Part shown: positions 32,438 through 40,496 of the stretch, in pieces
Position numbering within the stretch: position 1 is the stretch's first letter
Layout of the letters: each line of letters opens with the position of its first letter
Assembly (NCBI RefSeq): GCF_002559405.1
Contig: NZ_NTZO01000020.1
Location: 1 to 44,111 of the forward strand
DNA length: 44,111 nucleotides
Direction of reading: 5' to 3'
From: Bacillus sp. AFS001701
Lineage (GTDB): Bacteria; Bacillota; Bacilli; Bacillales; Bacillaceae_G
Translations under genes and position numbers: made by a program
Notes under the pieces: generated by a model
What the model was told of the DNA's origin: nothing
The model's database searches: none
The model's input: only the letters and a program-made list of their open reading frames with translations

Positions 32438-33490
32438 TCACCTTTTTCCAGTCTTAAATAATAAATAGATAAAATATGGTGCACCAATTACAGCAGTAAA
32501 TACACCAGCAGGTATTTGAATTGGACTAAACACCGTTCTTCCTATTGTATCAGCTACTAATACCATGATGGCACCGATGATTCCAGATAAGGGAATCAAT
32601 ACACCGTAAGAAGCACCAACTATTTTCCGAGCAATATGAGGTGCAATTAGTCCAACAAATGCGATTGCTCCTGCAAATGCAACTGCACCAGCTACTAATG
32701 CTGTACTTATAAATAATAAGATTAGTCGATTTTTTTCTACTTGAACACCTAAGCTTGTTGAAACTTCATCTCCAAGTTGCTGCGTATTGATATGTCTAAT
32801 AAACGATAATGCTAACACGATAAAAACTAGCGTCCAGACTGAAATGATTTTAACTTGTTCCCAGTTCGCTCCATATACGCTCCCGGTTAACCACATATTC
32901 GCTTCAGTTGCTCTAAAAATAGGTCCAATAATCATAAAGAATGAAGTTGTCGCTTGAGCTAATGCCGAAAATCCTACTCCTACTAAAACTAATCTTAAAG
33001 GTCTTAATTCCCCATCCTTGTAAGCAAAAGCATAGACAAATACTAAACTGATCATGGCACCGATAAATGCCGCTAATGGTAGCCATTTTATACTTACTGT
33101 TAATTGATTCGTCCGATTATCACTAAATATAGCTAAAAATAATACAACGGCAGCGCCTGCTCCACCTGTTATTCCAAGTATATCTGGAGATGCTAGTGGA
33201 TTTCTAACCAACCCTTGAAGAATTGCTCCAGCAATCGCTAAAGAAATCCCAGCAAAAATGGCAATGATGATTCGTGGCATTCGAAATGCTTGAATAAATA
33301 ATTCATCTATTTTTTCGCCTTCACCAAAAATAACAGATAATACTTTTGGAATTGAGATATAACGGTCACCTAGCGTTAAGCTCACTATAAATGAACTGAT
33401 CAGTAAAAGAAGGGCAATTATTAAAACGGAAAATGATCGTTTACTAAATAGTAGTGAAAAGTACTTGTTTCTTAATTTGATCATGTTCAT
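32438..33490 (-). CDS. FecCD-family siderophore permease, second subunit (YfhA-like)
   Basis: A 350-residue permease with about ten helices. Characteristic segments are FRMPRIIIAIFAGISLAIAGAILQGLVRNPLASPDILGI and the ATPase-coupling loop EVSTSLGVQ, with GLIAPHIARKIVG near the end. It pairs with the next permease to form a heterodimeric channel for ferric hydroxamate- or schizokinen-type siderophores. The start overlaps the preceding stop by four bases (ATGA), indicating translational coupling. Confidence 0.9.
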   Translation of the reverse strand: MNMIKLRNKYFSLLFSKRSFSVLIIALLLLISSFIVSLTLGDRYISIPKVLSVIFGEGEKIDELFIQAFRMPRIIIAIFAGISLAIAGAILQGLVRNPLASPDILGITGGAGAAVVLFLAIFSDNRTNQLTVSIKWLPLAAFIGAMISLVFVYAFAYKDGELRPLRLVLVGVGFSALAQATTSFFMIIGPIFRATEANMWLTGSVYGANWEQVKIISVWTLVFIVLALSFIRHINTQQLGDEVSTSLGVQVEKNRLILLFISTALVAGAVAFAGAIAFVGLIAPHIARKIVGASYGVLIPLSGIIGAIMVLVADTIGRTVFSPIQIPAGVFTAVIGAPYFIYLLFKTGKR

Positions 33491-34488
33491 TTTACTGTAC
33501 CGCCTTTTCTTGCTAAGTAAATAAAAAACGGTGCACCAATAACTGCAGTCATAATACCAACTGGCGTTTCTTCTGGCATTAAAATATAACGAGATCCTAC
33601 ATCAGCTAAAAGAAGTAAAATTGCCCCGAAGATCCCACAAAATGGAATCATCCAGCGATAATCATTTTTAACGAACATTCTAACTATTTGTGGAACAATT
33701 ATACCAACTAATCCTATTGGTCCTGCTATACTTACAGCACCACCGGCTAGAATGATGACTAATACAACTAATGTCGTTTTTAATAAAGCTGTATTTTGAC
33801 CTAAAGCTCTAGATACATCTTCTCCTAACATGAATGTATTAATCTTTCCACCAAGTGCAAGTGAGACCACCCAAGCTATGACGATATATGGTAGTACCAT
33901 ATGTAAAGAATCAAGTGAACGCCCTTGAACTGAACCCGCTAGCCAAAATAGTACTTGCTCTAATGCTACTTCATTTGTTACTAGTAAGCCTTGGGTGATT
34001 GAGCTAAACATAGCTGCAATTGAAACACCAGCTAAAGTAATTTTTAATGGTGTCGCTCCGTCTTTCCCTATTGAACTTAACCCAAATACAAATACCGCTG
34101 ATAATGTAGCTCCTATAAATGAAAGCCATATAGTCGCATTAGGTGATTGTAAATGAAAAAAAGTGATACTAAGTACAATTAACATCGAGGCACCTGCGTT
34201 AATTCCTAGAACGCTTGGTGATGCTAGAGGATTTTTAGTTAAAACTTGCATAAATAAACCAGCGATTGCTAAACTTGCTCCTACTATTGAGGCAATAATA
34301 GCTCTTGGAACTCGAACATTTTGAATAATTAACTGTTCATTAGACCCATCAAATTGTGTAAATGAATGAATTAAGCTTGTAAAACTAGTATCTGTATATC
34401 CTAGTAAAATACTAGAAAAAAAACAAATCACTAATAATAAGATACAAGCTACAAATACAATAACTCTTGATCTTGGATGAATAAGCAT
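33487..34488 (-). CDS. FecCD-family siderophore permease, first subunit (YfiZ-like)
   Basis: A 333-residue permease with about nine or ten helices. It contains RVPRAIIASIVGASLAIAGL, NPLASPSVLGINAGAS, the cytosolic coupling motif EDVSRALGQN and GLVGIIVPQIVR. It is first in the three-gene minus-strand operon and is divergent from the binding-protein gene. The layout matches B. subtilis yfiY with yfiZ-yfhA. The promoter between the two directions carries Fur boxes. Confidence 0.9.
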   Translation of the reverse strand: MLIHPRSRVIVFVACILLLVICFFSSILLGYTDTSFTSLIHSFTQFDGSNEQLIIQNVRVPRAIIASIVGASLAIAGLFMQVLTKNPLASPSVLGINAGASMLIVLSITFFHLQSPNATIWLSFIGATLSAVFVFGLSSIGKDGATPLKITLAGVSIAAMFSSITQGLLVTNEVALEQVLFWLAGSVQGRSLDSLHMVLPYIVIAWVVSLALGGKINTFMLGEDVSRALGQNTALLKTTLVVLVIILAGGAVSIAGPIGLVGIIVPQIVRMFVKNDYRWMIPFCGIFGAILLLLADVGSRYILMPEETPVGIMTAVIGAPFFIYLARKGGTVK

Positions 34489-34521
34489 TTTATATCTCCT
34501 ACTATTCTATTCTCTTCTATT

Positions 34522-34565
34522 AGTCTAAATGATATGAATTATCAAGTCAATGAGAATGATTTTCA
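34522..34565 (-). promoter_or_regulatory. Promoter and Fur boxes of the permease operon
   Basis: On the minus strand TTGACT (34550-34545) and TAGACT (34527-34522) have a 17-base spacer. TGATATGAATTATCA (34530-34544) lies in the spacer and TGAGAATGATTTTCA (34551-34565) just upstream. Each matches 13 of 15 bases of the Fur consensus. Confidence 0.75.
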
Positions 34566-34573
34566 TTTTCTTA

Positions 34574-34603
34574 TTGACTTCTAATCAAATCTTAATCTAT
34601 AAT
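34574..34603 (+). promoter_or_regulatory. Promoter of the siderophore-binding protein gene
   Basis: TTGACT at 34574-34579 and TATAAT at 34598-34603, spacer 18. Confidence 0.7.
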
Positions 34604-34621
34604 ACTATTTGTCGAGAAAAA

Positions 34622-34636
34622 TGATAATCATTATCA
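34622..34636. promoter_or_regulatory. Fur box, perfect 7-1-7
   Basis: TGATAATCATTATCA matches all positions of the Bacillus Fur consensus. It lies just downstream of the expected transcription start of the binding-protein gene. Confidence 0.9.
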
Positions 34637-34657
34637 ACTAAAAAGGGAGACCATTCT

Positions 34658-35614
34658 ATGAAAAAACTAAAATTTTCCTCACTAATTGCTCTATTCATTG
34701 CAGCAATTATGGTATTAGGTGCTTGTGGCACAAAAAAATCAGACGAAGCTTCTGGTAAAGAAAGTAAAAAAGCAAATACAATTACAATTGAGCATGCAAT
34801 GGGTACGACAAAAGTTCCTGTTAATCCAAAAAGAGTTGTTATTTTAACAAACGAAGGAACTGAAGCTTTATTAGCATTAGGTGTGAAACCAGTTGGTGCT
34901 GTTAAATCATGGACAGGTAACCCTTGGTACGATCATATTTCTAAAGATATGGATGGCGTAGAAGTTGTAGGTGTGGAAAGTGAAGTTAACCTTGAGAAAA
35001 TCGCTGGTTTAAAACCAGATTTAATCATCGGTAATAAAATGCGTCAAGAAAAAGTGTATGAGCAATTAAGTGCTATTGCACCAACAGTTTTCGCTGAAAC
35101 ATTACGTGGAGATTGGCAAGAGAATTTCAAATTTTATGCAAAAGTTTTAAACAAAGAAGAACAAGGTAATAAAGTATTAGCTGATTATACAAAACGTGTT
35201 GATGATCTAAAAGCTGAATTAGGCGATAAAGTAAATCAAAAAATTTCAATGGTCCGTTTCATGGGCGCTGATGTACGAATCTATCACCAAGATACATTCT
35301 CTGGTGTAATACTTAAACAATTAGGTTTCCAACGTCCAGAAGAACAAAATGCTCCTGATTTTGCTGAAAGAGGCGTAACAAAAGAACGTATTCCAGCGAT
35401 GGATGGAGATTACCTATTCTACTTTACATTTGATGATGGTAAAGAGTCTGGATCTAAGCTTGAAAAAGAATTTACAGAAGATCCTTTATTCAAAAAGTTA
35501 AATGCTTCTAAAAATGGACATGTCATGAAAGTAAGTGACACAATTTGGAACACTGCGGGTGGAATCAAAGCTGCTTACTTAATGTTAGATGACGTTGAAA
35601 AGACTTTTAAATAA
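34658..35614 (+). CDS. Iron-siderophore-binding lipoprotein (YfiY-like)
   Basis: A 318-residue extracellular lipoprotein. The signal peptide ends in the lipobox LGAC, with Cys23 as the lipidated residue, followed by a charged linker. The periplasmic-binding-protein fold of the FhuD/FepB class is shown by NPKRVVILTNEGTEALLALGVKPVG and the second-lobe part beginning at about residue 205. It delivers ferric siderophores to the divergent FecCD permeases. Perfect Fur control is seen upstream, and a strong terminator follows. Schizokinen is a likely ligand from the YfiY relation, not proven. Confidence 0.9.
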   Translation: MKKLKFSSLIALFIAAIMVLGACGTKKSDEASGKESKKANTITIEHAMGTTKVPVNPKRVVILTNEGTEALLALGVKPVGAVKSWTGNPWYDHISKDMDGVEVVGVESEVNLEKIAGLKPDLIIGNKMRQEKVYEQLSAIAPTVFAETLRGDWQENFKFYAKVLNKEEQGNKVLADYTKRVDDLKAELGDKVNQKISMVRFMGADVRIYHQDTFSGVILKQLGFQRPEEQNAPDFAERGVTKERIPAMDGDYLFYFTFDDGKESGSKLEKEFTEDPLFKKLNASKNGHVMKVSDTIWNTAGGIKAAYLMLDDVEKTFK

Positions 35615-35622
35615 TAAATAAT

Positions 35623-35673
35623 AAAAAAGGTTTACCTTTATTGTCAGATGACAATTTAGGTAAACCTTTTTGT
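35623..35673 (+). terminator. Terminator of the siderophore-binding protein gene
   Basis: AAAAGGTTTACCT and AGGTAAACCTTTT form a 13-pair stem with an inner TTGTCA/TGACAA stem, then T-run. Confidence 0.9.
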
Positions 35674-35727
35674 TAATATCGGAAGTAAGGAAAACTTTAT
35701 AAGAATTACCTTACCCACACTACCTGC

Positions 35728-36267
35728 TTATCCCGCTTTTCCCGCATCTTCAGCCTTACCTGCACTTAGTGTAAGCATCATATGCTCCTGGTCCCAATAT
35801 TCATTGTTAAATTTTAAACTATTAGGGGTTTTCGCGAATGTTTTGAATCCTAGTTTTTCATATAGTTTTTTTGCTGTTTCGTTTCCTTCTATGATATTTA
35901 ATGTAAGTTGTTCAAGCCCTAAGCTTTTTGCTAAGTGGATTGCTTCTTCGATTAGAAGATAGCCTGCCCCCATTTTTCGAACTCTAGTAGAAACATAGAC
36001 AGACTCGATTTTCCCTTTATGTTCTGCTTTAACCTTTTCAAATGTTTTTAATGTTGCTACTCCAATTAACTCACCTTTGTCAGTAAATGCACCGATTGTA
36101 TAATTTTTATCTTGATCTAATATTTCTGCTTTGTATTCAATAGGGTCATCTTGATCAAGTATTTCATCCATAGTTGTAATAAAAACTTCAGGATTCTCTT
36201 TTAAACCTTCTAAACGAATATTAAGATAGATTTCAGCATCTTCTTTAGTTAATAAACGTATTTTCAT
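35728..36267 (-). CDS. GNAT-family N-acetyltransferase
   Basis: A 179-residue acetyltransferase with the complete GNAT domain. The acetyl-CoA loop reads VYVSTRVRKMGAGYLLIEEA (V-x-x-x-x-R-x-x-G-x-G/A), followed by LTLNIIEGNETAKKLYEKLGFK. The substrate is unknown. The C-terminal tail contains a short duplication (SAGKAEDAGKAG). No strong ribosome-binding site is seen before the ATG. It is monocistronic. Confidence 0.85.
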   Translation of the reverse strand: MKIRLLTKEDAEIYLNIRLEGLKENPEVFITTMDEILDQDDPIEYKAEILDQDKNYTIGAFTDKGELIGVATLKTFEKVKAEHKGKIESVYVSTRVRKMGAGYLLIEEAIHLAKSLGLEQLTLNIIEGNETAKKLYEKLGFKTFAKTPNSLKFNNEYWDQEHMMLTLSAGKAEDAGKAG

Positions 36268-36359
36268 ACTATCCCGTTGCCAAAAAATTATAAAAACTAA
36301 TAAACATTTATTATTTTTATAAATTTGTTTTCTTCCCTGTTCTGCGTGTTCGATTTCGC

Positions 36360-36449
36360 TAAACTATAGCTAATCTCGTTTGATATAACACTCCAAGGGC
36401 GTAAATTCGGATACAACGAATCCTACATATTAACAATGACATTTAGTTG
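36360..36449 (-). ncRNA. Probable omega-RNA 3' part / right end of the TnpB element
   Basis: Downstream of tnpB the minus strand forms a GGAT-TCGTTGT-ATCC hairpin (about 36409-36423), followed by a GAATTTACGCCCTTGGAG stretch. This is where IS200/IS605 elements carry the guide scaffold and right end. The exact boundary cannot be set here. Confidence 0.45.
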
Positions 36450-37565
36450 TCAAATTGCTAATTCATATCGTGACAAGTTGATTGCTGCATTTAAATCTCT
36501 ATCCATTTTATGACCGCATTTACAACTGTATAAACGATCAGATAGCTTTAAGTCATTTTTAATGTTTCCGCAACTTGAACACATTTTAGAAGAAGGATAC
36601 CATTTATTAGCTTCTACAAACTCAATCCCGTATTTTTCACATTTATATTGAACTTGTCGTTTAAATTCGTACAAACATTGTTTCGCAATCGCTTTAGCCA
36701 AATGCTTGTTCTTCATCATTCCTTCGATGTTTAAGTTTTCCATTACAATACGATATGGCTTGGTTTTCACAATATCGTTTGAGGATTGATGGAGATGATT
36801 CCTTCTAATATTTGATAATCTTCTATGTAAGTGTCGTATCTTATTTTCAATTTTTATAATGTTGCCCGTTTTGACGAAACGGTTTCCCTCCTTATTCTTA
36901 TTGTACTTACGGGAAACTTGACGCTGCAACCTACGTAGTCGTTTCTCCGCCTTCTTTACTGATATCGTTTTATTAATGTTTTTCTTCTTCTCGCCATCAG
37001 AACAAATAGCTAATTTATTTATTCCTACATCTACCCCAAGTGAGATATCTGTCAATTCTACAGTTGGTCTCGATGTATCAATTCCTACTGAAAGATACCA
37101 ATATTTCCCGTCAAAACTAATCCTAGGATTAAAGTATTTTTCGTTTGGAATTGTTTCAGAGGTTACTGTCCAACCGACTTTCTCAATTAATACTTTATTT
37201 CCTTTTACTTTCAACTTCACATTATCGTTATAGAAAGAAGCTTTCGATTTTCTGCTACTTTTGAATTGTGGTTTATGAGTTAACCCTTCGAAAAACCTAT
37301 TATAGGCATCACAAAGATCTTTAATTGCTTGTTTCGTAATATTGTTAGATGCTTCATATAGCCAAGCAAATTCATCTGTTTTTTTTAAAATTGTCAATTC
37401 TTTTCTAAGTATTCTATCTGAAATAAATTTCCCACCAATTTTATAATTTTCTTCTTGCTTCGCTAAAGCCCAGTTATAGACCCATCGAGCTGTACCTACT
37501 GATTTCCATAGTTGTATTATTTGTTCTTTAGTTGGTTTCAATCTCACTTTCTTAGCAAGTATCAT
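36450..37565 (-). CDS. tnpB: IS200/IS605-family TnpB RNA-guided nuclease
   Basis: A complete 371-residue TnpB. RuvC-like catalytic residues are present: Asp179 in LGVDVGINK, Glu276 in IVMENLNIEG and Asp357 in KMDRDLNAAIN. The zinc ribbon has Cys329/332 (CSSC) and Cys348/350 (CKC). An N-terminal helix-turn-helix-like start MILAKKVRLKPTKEQ is typical. AAGGAG precedes the ATG. No tnpA transposase is in the window, so the element is of the IS1341 (tnpB-only) kind and would move in trans. As an intact nuclease it could still promote element retention. Confidence 0.92.
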   Translation of the reverse strand: MILAKKVRLKPTKEQIIQLWKSVGTARWVYNWALAKQEENYKIGGKFISDRILRKELTILKKTDEFAWLYEASNNITKQAIKDLCDAYNRFFEGLTHKPQFKSSRKSKASFYNDNVKLKVKGNKVLIEKVGWTVTSETIPNEKYFNPRISFDGKYWYLSVGIDTSRPTVELTDISLGVDVGINKLAICSDGEKKKNINKTISVKKAEKRLRRLQRQVSRKYNKNKEGNRFVKTGNIIKIENKIRHLHRRLSNIRRNHLHQSSNDIVKTKPYRIVMENLNIEGMMKNKHLAKAIAKQCLYEFKRQVQYKCEKYGIEFVEANKWYPSSKMCSSCGNIKNDLKLSDRLYSCKCGHKMDRDLNAAINLSRYELAI

Positions 37566-37617
37566 TTTCTATTAACTCCTTATTTCTTTAGAACATTTAA
37601 TTGCAACTTCATATTTG

Positions 37618-37809
37618 TCACGTAAATATCCTAATCGAATTAAATATTTTTAATAGAAAATAATAATTAAGTTGTTCTTGCGAATTATATTGAGTACCAC
37701 CTACGGAAACACGATAAGGTTCAATTTTAATAGTGTTATCCAAATTTCTAAGTGTCTGTTCTGCTCTTCCTAAATTTCTGACAAATTCGTCTATCGAATA
37801 AGTTTTCAA
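37618..37809 (-). CDS. Possible small protein, perhaps truncated by the TnpB element
   Basis: A 63-residue frame from a TTG preceded by GAGGTGA. It reads KTYSIDEFVRNLGRAEQTLR, then NTIKIEPYRVSVGGTQYNSQ and EQLNYYFLLK, followed by an AT-rich, low-information tail IFNSIRIFT that ends in the sequence preceding tnpB. The abrupt change suggests the tail is element sequence and the gene is cut short. The ATG at 37872 gives a longer frame but has no ribosome-binding site. No family is recognised. Confidence 0.35.
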   Translation of the reverse strand: MKTYSIDEFVRNLGRAEQTLRNLDNTIKIEPYRVSVGGTQYNSQEQLNYYFLLKIFNSIRIFT

Positions 37810-38126
37810 CCAAATCACCTCAAATATATTAAAACATGACAAGTGATTTCCATTACCGATAAATTGTGCCATTTTTGTAAACTAAAACTGTTATTAACCT
37901 CCGTAGTTCTTGCAAAGTATATTTTATATAACAAATGGAAGGTTTTCAACGCTTACAAAAACTAGACTCTAGTAAACTCTCATTGTCATAAACTTGTAAA
38001 AAACATAAAAAAACGCTTGTATACCAAGCGTTTAGACGACTCTCTTTTCATGACTTTTCACAATTCCTGTTACAGAAATGTTAGGTTTGTCATAGTCATT
38101 AAGTAAACTTTATTAAATCAAATAAT
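37810..38126. other. Intergenic region
   Basis: Apart from the terminator at 38008-38034, no gene or repeat is recognised. Confidence 0.4.
38008..38034 (-). terminator. Terminator of the two-component operon
   Basis: AAACGCTTG and CAAGCGTTT pair around TATAC. On the minus strand a run of seven T follows. Confidence 0.85.
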
Positions 38127-38828
38127 CTAGTTTTTTATCAAATAAACTCTTTCTGGCCTGCCAATCGTTCCATACGCTAAATCCGCTAATACTTTTCCTT
38201 GAGATACTAGATATTCTAAATATCTCCGGGCAGTAGTACGACTAACGCCAATTTCCAGGCCTATATTCTCAGCAGTCATCCCGTTATGAACTTCTTTTAT
38301 CGCAAATAACACTTTATCTAAAGTAAGCTTATCAATGCCTTTAGGGTATATACTTTGCTCTTCAATCATCGAATTATTTTTTCCGATTAAACCATCTATT
38401 TCTTCCTGAGTTAGATAAGCACTTTTTGATTGTAGGCTTTGCACTTTATTTGAATAATTTACATAACGAATTAGAGACTTTTTAAAACGATCAAAAATGA
38501 CTGGCTTAATAATAAAATCAAATACACCATAATGTAAGGCCTTATTAACTGAGTCGATTTCTTTGGATGCTGTAATCATAATAACATCTGCCAAAATTGA
38601 ATTTTTCTTCATCCATTGTAAAAAATCTAAGCCATTCATGTCCGGAAAATAAACATCTAATAATACTAGCTGCGGTTTTAGAATCTCAATTAAATCAACA
38701 GCATCTTGGTAATTTGTTGCAATACCAATTACACTAAACCCTTCTATTCTTTCAATAAATCGCTGATGAATTTCAGCAATTCTACTATCATCTTCAACTA
38801 TTAACACTTCTATTAAATTCTTTTTCAT
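38127..38828 (-). CDS. CitB/DcuR-family response regulator
   Basis: A 233-residue regulator, partner of the adjacent CitA-type kinase. The receiver domain shows VEDDSRIAEIHQ, phospho-acceptor Asp58 in LVLLDVYFPDMNG, and Lys in FIIKPVIFDRF. The C-terminal domain (about 170-230) is the CitB-type helix-turn-helix with NIGLEIGVSRTTARRYLEYL. The ATG at 38828 fits the usual N-terminus and lies inside the end of the kinase gene (35-base overlap). AAAGGAGAG is upstream. A longer frame to 38918 is not supported. Confidence 0.9.
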   Translation of the reverse strand: MKKNLIEVLIVEDDSRIAEIHQRFIERIEGFSVIGIATNYQDAVDLIEILKPQLVLLDVYFPDMNGLDFLQWMKKNSILADVIMITASKEIDSVNKALHYGVFDFIIKPVIFDRFKKSLIRYVNYSNKVQSLQSKSAYLTQEEIDGLIGKNNSMIEEQSIYPKGIDKLTLDKVLFAIKEVHNGMTAENIGLEIGVSRTTARRYLEYLVSQGKVLADLAYGTIGRPERVYLIKN

Positions 38829-40428
38829 CGTATCTGTTACTCTCCTTTTGGCGTTTCGGAATGGCAACAATAAATGTAGTTCCCCCATGTTCGTTTGAAT
38901 GAAAAGTAATTTGTCCATTTAATTTATGGAGCAATCTCTGGACTAGGTGAAGTCCGATCCCTGAGTTTTTAGATTGCTCCTTTGTAGAAATACCATATTC
39001 AAAAATCTCATCGATTAATTCTTCAGGGATACCATTTGCATTATCCTCAATTTCAATCACTAAATCCTCACCTAAGTCAGTAAGAAATAGTGAAACAAGC
39101 TTTTCCGATTTATTCGTTTCTAATACTGCATCGAACGCGTTATTTAATAGATTTCCGATAATTGTTATTAAGTCTTCCCGATTTATTTCTTTTGGGACAT
39201 CTGCAAAACTACTATTATAATCAATGTTAAAGTCTACTTTTAACTCATTGGCTAAACTTATTTTACCTAATAGAAGTCCTGCAACGACTGGGTCCGAAAT
39301 TTCCTCCATTATAAAATGGATAATATTTTGAGTTATATTTGATTCCGTTGAAATTAATTCAATCGCTTCTTGGTATGATTCAAGCTGTATTAAGCCTAAA
39401 ATTGTATGCAATTTATTCGAGTATTCATGTGCCTGTGCTCTAAGGCCTTCTGAATATGCTTTTATTTGTGATAGTTCATTTAACAATTTATTCAATTCCG
39501 ATTTTTCCCTAAAGGTTGTTACTGCTCCGACAATTTTAGAGTCCACGCCAATTATTGGTATACAATTAATAATCATTACTTTTTCATTTATTAAAAACTC
39601 TAAATCATAAATTGGCTTACCGGTTTCAACTACTTTCTTCAGATGCGAATTATGCAATATGTCTTCTATTTTTAATCCTCTAAGCTTTATATTGTTAGGA
39701 ATAGAAAGTACTTTATGAGCATTTTCATTTACTACCGTAATCTCTCCGTATTCATCAATCGCAATAATCCCCTCGTGAATGGATTCTAAAATTGCGTGTT
39801 TTTCTTTGTACATTCTTCCAATTTCTTTCGGCTCCAATCCGAAGATGGATTTTTTAATATTAAATGAAATTAAAAAAGCTGCTCCAATTCCAAGTAGTAA
39901 AATGACAATACTATTTTTTAATAGTTTTTTACTAAACGCTTTTGCTTCATGATCGATATCCTTTATTAAGTAGCCTACAGAAACAACTCCAATTACATTG
40001 CCATTATCATCAAAAATAGGAGTTTTTCCTCTTAAAGAAGGGCCGAGTGTACCAGTCGATTCTGATACGATTTCCTGTCCTTTAAATACTTTATCATTAT
40101 CTCCACCAACCATTTTCTGGCCAATTAAGAACGGATTTGGGTGTGAATAACGTACTTCATTTTTATTCCCTACAACGATAAATTCTGCACCAACTTTTTT
40201 CCGGATTTTTTCAACGATTGGTTGAATAATACTCGAAGGATTTTCATTAGAAAATGCTTCACGAACTACTGGCATATTCGCCACTGTTTGAGAAATAGCT
40301 AAAGCCTTTAATCCCTTTTCATGTTTAAGATTTTTTAGAAACATTTCTTGAGATACTATTTCAAAAACACTACTTATAACTAAAATGAGAACAGAAATAA
40401 AGATGATCAACTTATAATGTAAACGCAT
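38794..40428 (-). CDS. CitA/DcuS-family sensor histidine kinase
   Basis: A 544-residue membrane kinase that senses carboxylates outside the cell. TM1 is at 8-26, followed by the extracellular PAS/Cache domain (about 30-168, with VRYSHPNPFLIGQ and GTLGPSLRGKTPIFD typical of CitA sensors) and TM2 at 172-190. A cytosolic PAS lies at 212-310. The phospho-acceptor is His334 in AQAHEYSNKLHTI (Spo0B-type helix pair). The HATPase has NLLNNAFDAV and DNANGIPEE. It lies after tctA and a terminator on the same strand, so it senses the substrate of the Tct system by context. Confidence 0.93.
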   Translation of the reverse strand: MRLHYKLIIFISVLILVISSVFEIVSQEMFLKNLKHEKGLKALAISQTVANMPVVREAFSNENPSSIIQPIVEKIRKKVGAEFIVVGNKNEVRYSHPNPFLIGQKMVGGDNDKVFKGQEIVSESTGTLGPSLRGKTPIFDDNGNVIGVVSVGYLIKDIDHEAKAFSKKLLKNSIVILLLGIGAAFLISFNIKKSIFGLEPKEIGRMYKEKHAILESIHEGIIAIDEYGEITVVNENAHKVLSIPNNIKLRGLKIEDILHNSHLKKVVETGKPIYDLEFLINEKVMIINCIPIIGVDSKIVGAVTTFREKSELNKLLNELSQIKAYSEGLRAQAHEYSNKLHTILGLIQLESYQEAIELISTESNITQNIIHFIMEEISDPVVAGLLLGKISLANELKVDFNIDYNSSFADVPKEINREDLITIIGNLLNNAFDAVLETNKSEKLVSLFLTDLGEDLVIEIEDNANGIPEELIDEIFEYGISTKEQSKNSGIGLHLVQRLLHKLNGQITFHSNEHGGTTFIVAIPKRQKESNRYDEKEFNRSVNS

Positions 40429-40458
40429 AAAATTTCCCCTTATATTTTTATAATAATC

Positions 40459-40488
40459 AAAAAACTCCTTTTATAAAAGGAGTTTTGT
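40459..40488 (-). terminator. Terminator between tctA and the kinase gene
   Basis: AAAACTCCTTTT and AAAAGGAGTTTT form a 12-pair palindrome, followed by TTTTGATT on the minus strand. Confidence 0.85.
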
Positions 40489-40496
40489 TAGAATTT

